Shown: positions 1-8,046, counted from the first letter of the stretch. The stretch: 9,748 nucleotides of DNA from Acidobacteriota bacterium (GCA_013813755.1 JACCRD010000238.1:1-9748); one strand, 5' to 3'. Numbers and translations are program-made. The notes: generated by a model from the letters alone, not told the origin.

Positions 1-2
1 AT

Positions 3-1439
3 TTTCTTTTTCACCTTTTGCAAATTCCTTTTTTGTGGTTTTTCGAACCGGTGATAGCGGCGAAAATCGCGGCGGTTTTCTATGGCAGTTTAGCGATTTT
101 TTCCGTTTACTGGCTGATGTTTCGCTACCAGGTTGAATATTTATTGTTGTGGCTCGCCGCGCTTTTAACCTGCGCCAACTCATTCTTTTTTCGGATGAAT
201 ATGGCAAAGGCTCCGCCCCTGACGATAATTTATACTATTGTCGGAATTTATCTTTTGTTTGAGCGTAAGTATATTTGGCTTTTACCTTTGATGTTTGTAT
301 TTGTCTGGACTTATAGTCTTTTCCCGATGCTGTTTATCGCCGCTTTTTTCTGGACGCTGATTATTGCGTGGAACGAGCGAAAATTTGAGTGGCGACCGTT
401 GGCATACACACTCGGCGGAATGATTTTGGGAAACGTTATCAATCCGTATTTTCCCCAAAACATTTGGCTTTTCGTAGAACATTTTCTCGAAAAATTCAAG
501 GTCGGCGATTTTTCCGTGGCAGTCGGCGGCGAGTGGTATCCGTATTCGGGCGTTGAGCTTTTACTAAATTTTCCGATTGCTTTTATCGCAATGCTTATCG
601 GCTATATTTTGTTCGCACCGAGAAACGGGTGGAAATTGCCCGAAAAATCGGCATTTCTTTTAATGTTTGTCACGGTTCTGCTCGTTTCGCAGTTTCGTTC
701 AAAACGCTTTGCCGAATATTTCCCCCCGTTTGCGATACTTTTCGCCGCCTTTAGCTGGAGGGATTTTCTGCTTTCAAATGTTCAATCTTTCCGCGACGAA
801 ACTCTTTTTGATTCAAGCCAAAAAACTAAAAGTCACAGAACTCATGAACTTGTCACACAAATCGGCACTTGGGCTCTGGGAATAGTTTTAGTTTTATGGA
901 TGTTTTACAACGTCGCCGGAATAAATCTGACCAGGTGGTTCAATTTCAAAGAAGACGGGCTGATTTCCAATATTCAAAGCAACGAGCCGAACGATAAATA
1001 CCGCCGCGCGATGACCTGGGCGAACGAAAACATTCCCGAGGGCGAACGGATTTTTAACTGCAACTGGGACGATTTTCCAAAACTGTTTTTTCTCGACTCA
1101 AAACACAATTACGTCTATGGACTCGACCCAAATTATCTTTATACGAAAAACCCGGAAATTTATAAATTAATCGGCGAGATAACTTCTGGAAAAATTGAAG
1201 ATCCGGCGCCTATCATCCGCGAAAAATTCGGCGCCAATTACGTGATGTCGGATGCGAAAGAAAACGAAGATTTTATCAAAAATTGTCTGGAGAGTGGTTG
1301 GTGTGAAATGGCTTATGAAGACGACGAAGCGCGGATTCTGAAAATCCGCGAAGAGAAAGGTGAACCGCCAAGCGTTGAAGAAGAACAGGAAAATGAAGAA
1401 AATACTCAGAATACAAACAACAAAAATGAAGAAAATTAA
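3..1439 (+). CDS. Polytopic membrane protein, GT-C glycosyltransferase-like (5' end outside window)
   Basis: The frame is open to the window edge. The first in-frame start-like codon is a TTG at 18, but the codons before it read as hydrophobic residues continuing the same membrane segment, so the true start probably lies upstream. Numbering from that TTG, residues 1-250 hold about seven or eight hydrophobic segments. A further segment sits at about 281-300, followed by a soluble C-terminal domain at about 310-445. That domain contains AMTWANENIPEGERIF (331-346) and YGLDP (367-371). Many membrane segments followed by a soluble tail with a 'W..N.P.g..i....W' pattern resembles lipid-linked-sugar GT-C transferases and related bacterial membrane proteins; this is a resemblance, and no catalytic residue is identified. 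The last 25 residues are rich in Glu and Asn and look disordered. The 3' end overlaps the next gene. The substrate is unknown. Confidence 0.75.
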   Translation, partial: FLFHLLQIPFLWFFEPVIAAKIAAVFYGSLAIFSVYWLMFRYQVEYLLLWLAALLTCANSFFFRMNMAKAPPLTIIYTIVGIYLLFERKYIWLLPLMFVFVWTYSLFPMLFIAAFFWTLIIAWNERKFEWRPLAYTLGGMILGNVINPYFPQNIWLFVEHFLEKFKVGDFSVAVGGEWYPYSGVELLLNFPIAFIAMLIGYILFAPRNGWKLPEKSAFLLMFVTVLLVSQFRSKRFAEYFPPFAILFAAFSWRDFLLSNVQSFRDETLFDSSQKTKSHRTHELVTQIGTWALGIVLVLWMFYNVAGINLTRWFNFKEDGLISNIQSNEPNDKYRRAMTWANENIPEGERIFNCNWDDFPKLFFLDSKHNYVYGLDPNYLYTKNPEIYKLIGEITSGKIEDPAPIIREKFGANYVMSDAKENEDFIKNCLESGWCEMAYEDDEARILKIREEKGEPPSVEEEQENEENTQNTNNKNEEN

Positions 1440-1977
1440 AATTAATCCGGCTGAGATTCGGAACTTATTTGGCAGACGACAGTTAAAAGATCAAAATTTT
1501 GTAAAATTCAAGTCGTGTCAGCGGAATGGTAAACTTTGTAAACAGTTGGCTTTAGTTGTTTTATGCATCGTGTCTCTGGCGAGTTTTGCCTGCACAGATC
1601 AGCGAATATTAAAGTCTAATAAAAACGCAGCGGCGACTTCGACTGAAAATAAAAAAACGAGTTTTGAAAGCGATCTGGAAACGATGAAAACCGCTAATTT
1701 CGAATACATATTTGTTTTTCGGCGGAAGGACGGCGGCGAGTTTGACTCAGAAGACCGAAAATATCTGCGCGGGAATTCACCGGCGCAAATCAACAGGTTT
1801 GTCTTAACTGATGACGACAAAGCCTTTATCGCGGGTTCAAAATATATATTTCCAAAGGAAAATTTGGAAGCTCTGCAAACGCGTTTCAACGTCGAAGATT
1901 ATTCGGCGGTAAAAGAAGAAACAGAAGAAAAGGCAAACCAGGAATCAGTTAAAGGAAAAAATAATGGCGCAAAATAA
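1426..1977 (+). CDS. Unrecognised exported or lipoprotein-like protein
   Basis: I do not recognise this family. From the ATG at 1426 the product is 183 residues. A basic N-terminal region of about 38 residues is followed by a hydrophobic stretch at about 41-55 ending in LASFAC (Cys56). This resembles a signal peptide with either a lipobox or an ordinary signal peptidase I site. The lipobox fit is imperfect because Ser, not Leu, is at -3. The mature part has a low-complexity Lys/Ser/Thr/Asn linker, then a compact region with FEYIFVFRRKDGGEFD, and an acidic, Lys-rich tail. The start is uncertain: GTG at 1360 and ATG at 1393 are in the same frame. I chose 1426 because it overlaps the upstream gene least (14 nt) and gives a typical MKK start, but none has a well-spaced ribosome binding site. 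Its end overlaps the next gene by 14 nt, suggesting coupled translation. Confidence 0.7.
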   Translation: MKKIKINPAEIRNLFGRRQLKDQNFVKFKSCQRNGKLCKQLALVVLCIVSLASFACTDQRILKSNKNAAATSTENKKTSFESDLETMKTANFEYIFVFRRKDGGEFDSEDRKYLRGNSPAQINRFVLTDDDKAFIAGSKYIFPKENLEALQTRFNVEDYSAVKEETEEKANQESVKGKNNGAK

Positions 1978-3214
1978 TATTTCCGATATGGCGAATTATG
2001 TTTCAGATCAAACGACGGAAGAAAACTTGCCGACGGCGACGGAGAACGCTAAGGTCGTTGTTCTTGATCCGTCAACACCTTCAATTCGTTCGATTGTGCG
2101 CGTTGTTTTGATCACACTTGTACTTTTATTTTTTGCGGGTTTTGTACAAAACATTCTTTCGTCGCTGACTTATCTTTTCTTTCTCATCATATTGGCGGTT
2201 TTTTTCGCTTACCTGATTGAGCCGCTGATTCAGTTGGTGCGCCGTCCGTTTGAAAATACAAATAAAGACAAATATATGCCGCGCACTTTGGCGATTGTAA
2301 TGGCTTATCTGATTGTTTTCACGGTGTTAGGAATCACAATCGCACTACTGACTCCGATTGTCAGCGAGCAGGTCAAACAGCTTTCCATAAATTTGCCCGG
2401 TTACGCCAGTTCATTTCAGGAAAAATTTAGAGACATCGGCACACGCTACAACAGATACCAGATTCCCGAAGCGCTACAGCTGCAAATCAATGAAAAAGCT
2501 GCCGGTCTGGTCGGCGCAGTCGGCACAGAAATTTCGGAGCTTTTTATTAGCTCGGTTTTTTATATTCCGTGGCTGATTTTAGTGCCGATTCTGGCATTTT
2601 TCTTTCTCAAAGACGCAAATCTTTTTCGTGTTTCGCTTTTAAGAATTTTCCCGAGCGGCGACTGGCGTTCGCGCGTCGAATCGGTAATGTCCGACGTTAA
2701 CGAAACGCTCGCCGCATACACGCGCGCGCAGCTTATTTCGTGCATTCTAATCGGCACGATCTGCATTGCCGGATTTTATATAATCGGTCTCGATTACGCG
2801 GTTCTGCTCGGCGTTTTGGCGGGAGTTCTCGAATTTATCCCGCTGATCGGACCGATTACTATCGCCATTACGGCGATTGCCGCCGCGTCGCTGGAGTCTA
2901 CCTGGCAAGCCGTCTATACTTTAATTTTTCTGGGCGTTCTGCGAATTTTGCAGGATTACGTTTTTTACCCGCGCATCATTCGTGAAGGCGTTCATCTGCA
3001 TCCTCTGGCGATTATTCTCTCGGTTCTCGCGGGCGAACAGGTCGCAGGAATTCCGGGCGTTTTCCTGTCAATCCCGGTAATGGCGCTTTTGACGGTAATT
3101 TATAAACACGTCTTGGAACACAGCGGAAGCAAAGGAATAGTCGCCAATATTCTCGCTCCGAAGGAGAATAGCGAAGAAACTGAAACAGTTGAAAGCGGCA
3201 ACCGCCCGGCGTGA
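1964..3214 (+). CDS. AI-2E family (PerM/YdiK-type) transporter
   Basis: This is a 416-residue inner-membrane permease. It starts at an ATG with AAAGGA seven nt upstream. The layout is that of the AI-2E/PerM family. A hydrophobic N-terminal pair (about 46-90) is followed by another membrane segment (about 107-133) and a long amphipathic region (about 135-190). A hydrophobic block at 195-215 ends in FFFLKD. The C-terminal core contains LEFIPLIGP (289-297), YPRIIREGVHLHP (335-347) and LAGEQVAGIPGVFLSIP (355-371), which are family hallmarks. Members have been linked to export of small molecules such as autoinducer-2 and to Na+/H+ antiport; the substrate here cannot be read from sequence. The first 40 residues are hydrophilic and the last 30 acidic. 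The gene overlaps its upstream neighbour by 14 nt, and its TGA overlaps a possible GTG start of the next frame. Confidence 0.92.
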   Translation: MAQNNISDMANYVSDQTTEENLPTATENAKVVVLDPSTPSIRSIVRVVLITLVLLFFAGFVQNILSSLTYLFFLIILAVFFAYLIEPLIQLVRRPFENTNKDKYMPRTLAIVMAYLIVFTVLGITIALLTPIVSEQVKQLSINLPGYASSFQEKFRDIGTRYNRYQIPEALQLQINEKAAGLVGAVGTEISELFISSVFYIPWLILVPILAFFFLKDANLFRVSLLRIFPSGDWRSRVESVMSDVNETLAAYTRAQLISCILIGTICIAGFYIIGLDYAVLLGVLAGVLEFIPLIGPITIAITAIAAASLESTWQAVYTLIFLGVLRILQDYVFYPRIIREGVHLHPLAIILSVLAGEQVAGIPGVFLSIPVMALLTVIYKHVLEHSGSKGIVANILAPKENSEETETVESGNRPA

Positions 3215-3297
3215 AAAAACTTTACTTTTTTGGCAAAAGTTTGGATATCTTTACAAAAGGTTTTGGTAATTTATTTTTGTTGTATCGATCACAAACT

Positions 3298-3495
3298 ATG
3301 TCTAATTTCGTGTGGATAATTTTAATAGTCGGATGCCTCACTTTTGTGGGTATCGTTATCCAGAGTTTTTTGGTGTTGAGGTATTACTGGGGTGAAAGAG
3401 GAACTCCGCCTCCAAATCGTGAGGAGCGACGGCGTTTGAGAGAAAAAGAATTTGATACGAGACAGCGGCAGCGTCCCGAAAAAAATAAAAGATAG
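3298..3495 (+). CDS. Small single-pass membrane protein, unknown function
   Basis: From the ATG at 3298 this encodes 66 residues. One clear transmembrane helix (about 4-28) is followed by a hydrophilic, strongly basic tail rich in Arg, Glu and Lys, with a PPP and an REERRRLREKEF stretch likely to be helical. The tail charge suggests the C-terminus is cytoplasmic. The same frame also opens at a GTG at 3211, overlapping the upstream stop codon as GTGA, which would give 94 residues and translational coupling. The added 29 residues look less protein-like than the helix and tail, so I prefer 3298. Neither start has a Shine-Dalgarno sequence. A weak promoter-like pair, TTTACA (3250-3255), 16 nt, then TATTTT (3272-3277), lies just upstream of 3298. 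Existence of the gene is likely; function is unknown. Confidence 0.6.
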   Translation: MSNFVWIILIVGCLTFVGIVIQSFLVLRYYWGERGTPPPNREERRRLREKEFDTRQRQRPEKNKR

Positions 3496-3522
3496 TGTGA
3501 TTTATCCGAAACGCGCGACAAA

Positions 3523-4182
3523 TTACTGAATTTTGCTGTGTTTGATAAATGCTGCTTCACGCAGATAGACATTCAATTCGCAGATGTCTTTGACGTAATC
3601 GCCGATGCGTTCGAGATGTTTGGCGACGAAAAGCAGATGCGCGGCGCTTGCCGTCGCCGAAGGATTATCAATCATAATCGTAATTAGCTCGTCAAATACT
3701 CGCTTGTAAGATTTATCAATTACCTTATCCTGTTCGATAATTCGGCGCGAGGCGGTCGCGTCTTCCGCCGTAAAAGCGTCGAGCGCCGTGCGCAGCATTT
3801 CAGCCGCGTTATCCGCCATCATCGGCAAATCGACGTATTTTTTCAGTTGTGGCTCGTCGTTGAGAACTAAAGCGGCTTTGGCAATGCTTCCCGCATGGTC
3901 GGCGATGCGTTCGAGAATCGGCGTAATTTTCGCCACCGAAATAACAAACCGCAGATCGTGCGCGGCGGGTTGTTGAAGCGCGAGAATTTCAACGCTGAAA
4001 CGGTCGATGTCGAGTTCCATCTGGTCGATTATTTTGTCGTCTTCCAAAACCTGTTTGGCAAGTTTGCTGTCACGTTCGGTCAGAGAACGCATCGCACGCT
4101 GGAGCGCCGCTTCAGTCGTTCCGCCAAGCAGCAGAAGTTTGTCGCGCAATAAGTCTAATTGTTGGTCTATAATTCGATCCAT
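3523..4182 (-). CDS. phoU: Phosphate signalling protein PhoU
   Basis: At 219 residues this has the usual PhoU length. The protein is a tandem repeat of two three-helix bundles. The two metal-binding signature helices are visible as ERIADHAGSI (91-100) and ERIGDYVKDI (191-200), about 100 residues apart as expected. The N-terminal half also carries the typical 'LLLLGGTTEAALQRA' opening helix. PhoU acts in the cytoplasm at the inner membrane, restraining phosphate uptake and keeping the sensor kinase of the phosphate two-component system inactive when phosphate is plentiful. It is the last gene of the pst operon, 62 nt after pstB, and converges on the + strand operon with 27 nt between stop codons. 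No Shine-Dalgarno sequence precedes the ATG; the upstream 20 nt are almost all A and T. Confidence 0.96.
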   Translation of the reverse strand: MDRIIDQQLDLLRDKLLLLGGTTEAALQRAMRSLTERDSKLAKQVLEDDKIIDQMELDIDRFSVEILALQQPAAHDLRFVISVAKITPILERIADHAGSIAKAALVLNDEPQLKKYVDLPMMADNAAEMLRTALDAFTAEDATASRRIIEQDKVIDKSYKRVFDELITIMIDNPSATASAAHLLFVAKHLERIGDYVKDICELNVYLREAAFIKHSKIQ

Positions 4183-4244
4183 TATTTATAATTTATCACA
4201 AAATACGTTCTTTGACGTAAATCTTTAAATGAGTTCGGCAAAAA

Positions 4245-5000
4245 TTAACCAAATCTGCCGGTGACGTAATCTTCCGTTAATTTTTCGTCGGGGTTTGTAA
4301 ACATTTTTTGCGTCGGATTAACCTCAACCAATTTGCCAAGCATAAAAAATGCTGTCCGGTCTGAAACTCGCGCCGCCTGCTGCATATTGTGCGTCACGAT
4401 GACGATTGTGTATTGTTTTTTTAGTTCAACGACAAGCTCTTCGATTTTCTGCGTCGCAATCGGATCGAGTGCCGAAGCCGGCTCATCCATTAAAATAACT
4501 TCCGGCTGGACGGCGAGAGCGCGAGCGATGCAGAGCCGCTGCTGCTGTCCGCCGGAAAGACCGAAAGCCGAAGTGTTCATACGGTCTTTTACCTCGTCAA
4601 GCAGTGCCGCGTCGTGCAGAGCTTTTTCAACCCGCACGTTTAAATCCGCTTTGTCTTTGTGAATTCCGTTAATGCGCACACCGTAAGCGACATTTTCAAA
4701 AATTGATTTTGGAAACGGATTTGATTTTTGGAAAACCATTCCGACTTTGCGTCGGAGCGAAGCAACATCAGTATTTGCCTCATAAATATTTTTACCGTCA
4801 ATCAATACCTGTCCTTCGACGCGGGCAGATGGAATCGTGTCGTTCATCCGGTTAAGGGTGCGCAGGAAAGTTGATTTGCCGCAGCCCGAAGGACCGACAA
4901 AAGCGATTACTTCGCGCTCGGGAATATCAAGCGAAATATCGTGCAGAGCCTGCGCTTTACCGTAGAAAAAATTCAAGTTTGAGACGCTGATTTTACTCAT
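4245..5000 (-). CDS. pstB: Phosphate ABC transporter ATP-binding protein PstB
   Basis: This is a full-length 251-residue ABC ATPase. Motifs appear in order: Walker A GPSGCGKST (36-44), Q-loop Gln91 in MVFQKSNPFP, signature LSGGQQQR (148-155), Walker B VILMDE (168-173), D-loop SALD (176-179) and switch His204 in THNMQQA. The 'QKSNPFPKSI' Q-loop context and the 'TEDYVTGRFG' C-terminus are characteristic of PstB rather than of other importer ATPases. It powers phosphate import by hydrolysing ATP on the cytoplasmic face of PstC-PstA. It lies 60 nt downstream of pstA and 62 nt upstream of phoU. The ATG has only AT-rich sequence before it and no purine-rich ribosome binding site. All catalytic motifs look intact. 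Confidence 0.98.
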   Translation of the reverse strand: MSKISVSNLNFFYGKAQALHDISLDIPEREVIAFVGPSGCGKSTFLRTLNRMNDTIPSARVEGQVLIDGKNIYEANTDVASLRRKVGMVFQKSNPFPKSIFENVAYGVRINGIHKDKADLNVRVEKALHDAALLDEVKDRMNTSAFGLSGGQQQRLCIARALAVQPEVILMDEPASALDPIATQKIEELVVELKKQYTIVIVTHNMQQAARVSDRTAFFMLGKLVEVNPTQKMFTNPDEKLTEDYVTGRFG

Positions 5001-5060
5001 TTATATTCGATTAAACTACTAAAACATCTGTTCTTGCCCAAAATAGCGCGGGTTTTCGCT

Positions 5061-5882
5061 TTAATACTTTTTGCGCGTAATAAACCGCACGATAATATTG
5101 ATCAATAAAATTAAAGTGACCAGCACAAGCGTCGCTGCCCACGCTTTGTCATGCCATTCTTCAAACGGTGAAATCGCGTAATTGTAAATCTGGACGGTCA
5201 GAGATGCCATCGGTTCGTCCAGATAAATGTTGTAAAAGCGGCTGCCGAAAGCCGTAAAAAGCAGCGGCGCGGTTTCGCCCAGAACGCGGGCAACTGAAAG
5301 CATCGCGCCGGTGGCAATTCCGGTCATCGCCGCAGGAATCACAATGTCTTTAGTCACCCGCCACTGCGGAGCGCCGAGCGCGAGCGCGCCTTCGCGCATC
5401 GATTTCGGCACCAGGCGAATCATTTCTTCAGTTGTGCGCGTGACAATCGGAATCATAATCAAGGCAAGCGCGACGCAGCCGGCAAGCGTCGAAAAATAAC
5501 CCTGCTGCAGAACGACGAGCGCATAAACAAAAACTCCGAAGACAATCGAAGGAATTCCGATCATCGTGTCCGCGACAAAACGAACGATTGTCCCAAACCA
5601 GCCGTCGCCCATTTCCGCCAGATAAGTTCCGACCGCGATCCCGAACGGAATCCCGACCAGAGACGCTAAACCGAGCAGAATCAGCGACCCGACAATTGCG
5701 TTGCCGATGCCGCCGCCCTCGCCGACCGGTTTCGGTGTTTCAATCAGAAACTGAAAAGTCAGCGACGTAATTCCCTGATAAGCGATATAAGACAAAACAA
5801 GCAGCAGAACAGCGACCACGCCAAACGCGCAGGCAGCGGTCAGCGTAGTCATAATCATATTTGTTAAACGTCTTCTATCCAT
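5061..5882 (-). CDS. pstA: Phosphate ABC transporter permease PstA
   Basis: This 273-residue inner-membrane permease has about six hydrophobic segments: roughly 15-36, 62-90, 105-125, 132-150, 186-213 and 248-267. The cytoplasmic coupling loop that contacts PstB is visible as REGALALGAPQWRVTKDIV (163-181), followed by IPAAMTGI. The ARVLGETAPLLFTAFG segment (198-213) is typical of PstA. With PstC it forms the membrane channel for phosphate. It follows pstC after a 76-nt spacer. No Shine-Dalgarno sequence is apparent before the ATG. A tiny 20-codon frame (5875-5937) ends across the pstA start and might couple its translation, but nothing else supports that frame. Length and motifs are normal for the family. 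Confidence 0.96.
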   Translation of the reverse strand: MDRRRLTNMIMTTLTAACAFGVVAVLLLVLSYIAYQGITSLTFQFLIETPKPVGEGGGIGNAIVGSLILLGLASLVGIPFGIAVGTYLAEMGDGWFGTIVRFVADTMIGIPSIVFGVFVYALVVLQQGYFSTLAGCVALALIMIPIVTRTTEEMIRLVPKSMREGALALGAPQWRVTKDIVIPAAMTGIATGAMLSVARVLGETAPLLFTAFGSRFYNIYLDEPMASLTVQIYNYAISPFEEWHDKAWAATLVLVTLILLINIIVRFITRKKY

Positions 5883-5958
5883 TGTTACTTTTTATGCCGC
5901 TTTCTATAAAATCAAATCCAACAATTAAAGCCCGCATTTCGAATTTTGCGTTTCTGAT

Positions 5959-6930
5959 CTACGCTGTGCGGCGAGCGACGCTTAAAATAAGCAGTTTCGC
6001 CAAACCGTTTACGATGAATGTCACGAGAAACAAAATCAGCCCCATTTCCACCAGCGCGCTCAAATACAAATCGCCGGTTGCTTCGGTAAATTCATTGGCG
6101 ATCACCGAGGCAATCGTATAAGCGGGATCAAACAGAGACGCGCTGATTTGCGGACGATTGCCGATAATCATCGTAATCGCCATTGTTTCGCCGATTGCCC
6201 GCCCCAAACCTAAAACAATCGCGCCCGCGATACCCGAAGAAGCGTTAGCCAAAACTATTTTGGTTGTTTCCCATTTTGTCGCGCCGAGCGCGAGCGACGC
6301 TTCACGCTGCGTCACCGGTACGGCTTCCAGGATGTCGCGGACAACTGCCGTAATAATTGGCGTGATCATAATCGCCAGAATAATGCCGCCCGTCAACATT
6401 CCGATTCCCGTCGCCGTGCCTTGAAAAAATGGCAGAAAGCCCAAAGTTTTTTGCAGAAACGGCTGCACGTAAACGCGCAGAATCGGCGCCAGCACAAAAA
6501 TCGCCCACAAACCGTAAACCACGGAGGGAATCGCCGCCAGCAGTTCGACGAGAAAAGCCATCGGACGCGCCAGAGATTTCGGCGCCTGCTCGACCAGAAA
6601 AACAGCGACCCCAATTGAAATCGGGGTGGCAATCAGCAAAGCTAAAATTGCCGAAACCATTGTGCCGTAAATAAACGGCAGCGCGCCGAACTCGCCTTTG
6701 ACCGGATCCCAAACTTGCCCCACTAAAAAACCGAACCCGAATTCCTTGAGCGAAAGCCACGAACTCTGCGCCATCACGGCAATCATCGCCAGCACAATCA
6801 GCAAAATTATTGCGGCGCACACCGTCAACGCGAATCGAAAGATTTTGTCGCCTAAAATGTTATTTTGCTTAGGTTTTGCAACGGAAAATTCGCCATCGCT
6901 CAAACCATTATCGGTTGTTTCACTGGACAT
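5959..6930 (-). CDS. pstC: Phosphate ABC transporter permease PstC
   Basis: This 323-residue permease pairs with PstA. A hydrophilic N-terminal tail of about 30 residues precedes the first membrane helix (about 32-53). The loop with FLVGQVWDPVKGEFGALPFIYGT (spanning 68-90) is a strong PstC signature. Further hydrophobic segments lie at about 91-114, 124-150, 172-195, 230-258 and 290-315. The coupling loop that meets PstB is REASLALGATKWETTKIV (209-226), and GLGRAIGETMA (241-251) is the conserved segment after it. The start codon overlaps the pstS stop region by 11 nt, so the two are probably translationally coupled. The nearest G-rich tract, AGGGGA, is about 24 nt upstream and too far to serve as a ribosome binding site. 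Confidence 0.97.
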   Translation of the reverse strand: MSSETTDNGLSDGEFSVAKPKQNNILGDKIFRFALTVCAAIILLIVLAMIAVMAQSSWLSLKEFGFGFLVGQVWDPVKGEFGALPFIYGTMVSAILALLIATPISIGVAVFLVEQAPKSLARPMAFLVELLAAIPSVVYGLWAIFVLAPILRVYVQPFLQKTLGFLPFFQGTATGIGMLTGGIILAIMITPIITAVVRDILEAVPVTQREASLALGATKWETTKIVLANASSGIAGAIVLGLGRAIGETMAITMIIGNRPQISASLFDPAYTIASVIANEFTEATGDLYLSALVEMGLILFLVTFIVNGLAKLLILSVARRTA

Positions 6931-8011
6931 TGTTTATCTCGGCTCGCAGCGATTTCCCCTGATGCGAAACCAAACCAATTTTTGCCGAAGCGCGTTTGAC
7001 CATTTCCTGCGGCAAAGGCGCGTAGTATAAATTTTCGGCAAATCTTTCGCCATCGTTAATTCCCCAAGTCAAAAATTCGACAAGCGCTTTGCCGAGAACT
7101 TCGTCGGGTTGTTCCTTGTAAATCAAAACATAGACGTAACTTGAAATCGGGTAAACGTTTGCGCCCGCCGCGTCGGTAATCGTGACGCGCAAATCCTCCG
7201 GCGTGTCGTTAATCGTTTCCGCCGCCGCGTTGGTCACAGTTTCAAAATTCGCTACGACATAATTGCCGGCGCGATTTTTTATTTCCGCGACGGGCAATTT
7301 GTTTTTGACGGCGTAGGCGAGTTCGACGTAACCGATTGTATTCGGCGTCTGCTTGATTTGTCCGGTGACGCCTTCGTTGCCTTTGCCGCCCAGACCGACG
7401 GGAAAGCTCGGCGAAGTTCCTTCACCGACTTTTTCTTTCCATTCCGGGCTGACTTTTGATAAATAATTGGTAAAAACGGCGGACGTTCCGCTTCCATCCG
7501 AACGGTGAACGACCGTGATGTCGGCAGCGGGAAGACTCGCTTCCGGGTTTTCAGCTTTTATTCGAGCATCGTCCCAACGCGTGATTTTACCAAGGAAAAT
7601 ATCAGCGATAATGTCCGGCGAAAAGCGCAGAGGTTTTTCGACCTGCGCCAAGTTATAAGTTAAAACAACGGCGCCGAGAATCACCGGAATATGAATGATT
7701 TCGCCGCTGGCAGACTTGAGATCCGCGTCGTTCATCGCCACATCCGACGCGCCGAATTGAATCGTTCGTTCTTTCACTTGCTTGACGCCGCCGCCCGAAC
7801 CGATTGACTGGTAGTCGATTCTGATATTCGGGTTGAGTTTCCCGTATTCGCTGACCCATTTTTGCATCAGCGGATTGACGAATGAAGAACCCGCGCCCTG
7901 AATTTTTATCGCGTCGCCTTTGCCGCGCCTGCCGCTGAAACAAGCCGAATTAGCGAGCGCGAGCATAATCGCAACAATAGCCAGGAATTTTTTCGAGTCG
8001 TTTAAAAACAT
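6920..8011 (-). CDS. pstS: Phosphate ABC transporter substrate-binding protein PstS
   Basis: This 363-residue periplasmic phosphate-binding protein is the first gene of the operon. A short signal peptide (KK at 7-8, hydrophobic 9-20) ends in LANSAC, making Cys24 the likely lipidated residue, although Asn at -3 is unusual for a lipobox. Phosphate-site motifs are present: GAGSSFV (39-45), SIGSGGGV (69-76), FGASD (86-90), HRSDGSGT (169-176) and GNEGV (211-215), the last followed by the typical NTIGYVELAYA. The C-terminal half contains the YPISSYVYVLIYKE strand-loop region of the family. It captures phosphate with high affinity and hands it to PstC-PstA. The ATG lacks a Shine-Dalgarno sequence and sits 7 nt after an mRNA stem-loop. 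A candidate Pho box and TATAAT lie upstream, so phosphate-starvation control is likely. Confidence 0.97.
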   Translation of the reverse strand: MFLNDSKKFLAIVAIMLALANSACFSGRRGKGDAIKIQGAGSSFVNPLMQKWVSEYGKLNPNIRIDYQSIGSGGGVKQVKERTIQFGASDVAMNDADLKSASGEIIHIPVILGAVVLTYNLAQVEKPLRFSPDIIADIFLGKITRWDDARIKAENPEASLPAADITVVHRSDGSGTSAVFTNYLSKVSPEWKEKVGEGTSPSFPVGLGGKGNEGVTGQIKQTPNTIGYVELAYAVKNKLPVAEIKNRAGNYVVANFETVTNAAAETINDTPEDLRVTITDAAGANVYPISSYVYVLIYKEQPDEVLGKALVEFLTWGINDGERFAENLYYAPLPQEMVKRASAKIGLVSHQGKSLRAEINNVQ

Positions 8012-8018
8012 AAGTTTT

Positions 8019-8045
8019 CAGGTTTTTTAGAAAAATATAAACCTG
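8019..8045 (-). promoter_or_regulatory. Stem-loop in pstS leader just before the start codon
   Basis: The arms CAGGTTT and AAACCTG pair perfectly over 7 bp with a 13-nt A/T-rich loop. In the pstS mRNA the stem ends 7 nt before the ATG, in the place where a ribosome binding site would normally lie. It could limit ribosome access or be an operator at DNA level. It lacks a following U-run, so it is not a terminator. Confidence 0.4.
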
Positions 8046-8046
8046 T

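Noticed and set aside
3478..3522. Possible terminator between the convergent operons: GATA/TATC pairing followed by a T-rich run on the - strand.
   Set aside because: The stem is only 4 bp and AT-rich, so it is too weak to call a terminator; the region is just the 27-nt gap plus the end of the + strand gene.
3604..3917. Repeated GATGCGTTCGAGA within phoU.
   Set aside because: The two copies encode the paired ERIxD helices of PhoU's two homologous halves, so they are explained by the protein's internal duplication.
4204..4219. TACGT/ACGTA inverted repeat between phoU and pstB.
   Set aside because: The stem is only 5 bp with no U-run, expected by chance in a spacer of this size.
6302..6820. 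A 172-codon - strand frame inside pstC.
   Set aside because: It is a shifted frame of pstC; the pstC frame has all family motifs, and this one reads as Arg/Gly/Cys-rich noise.
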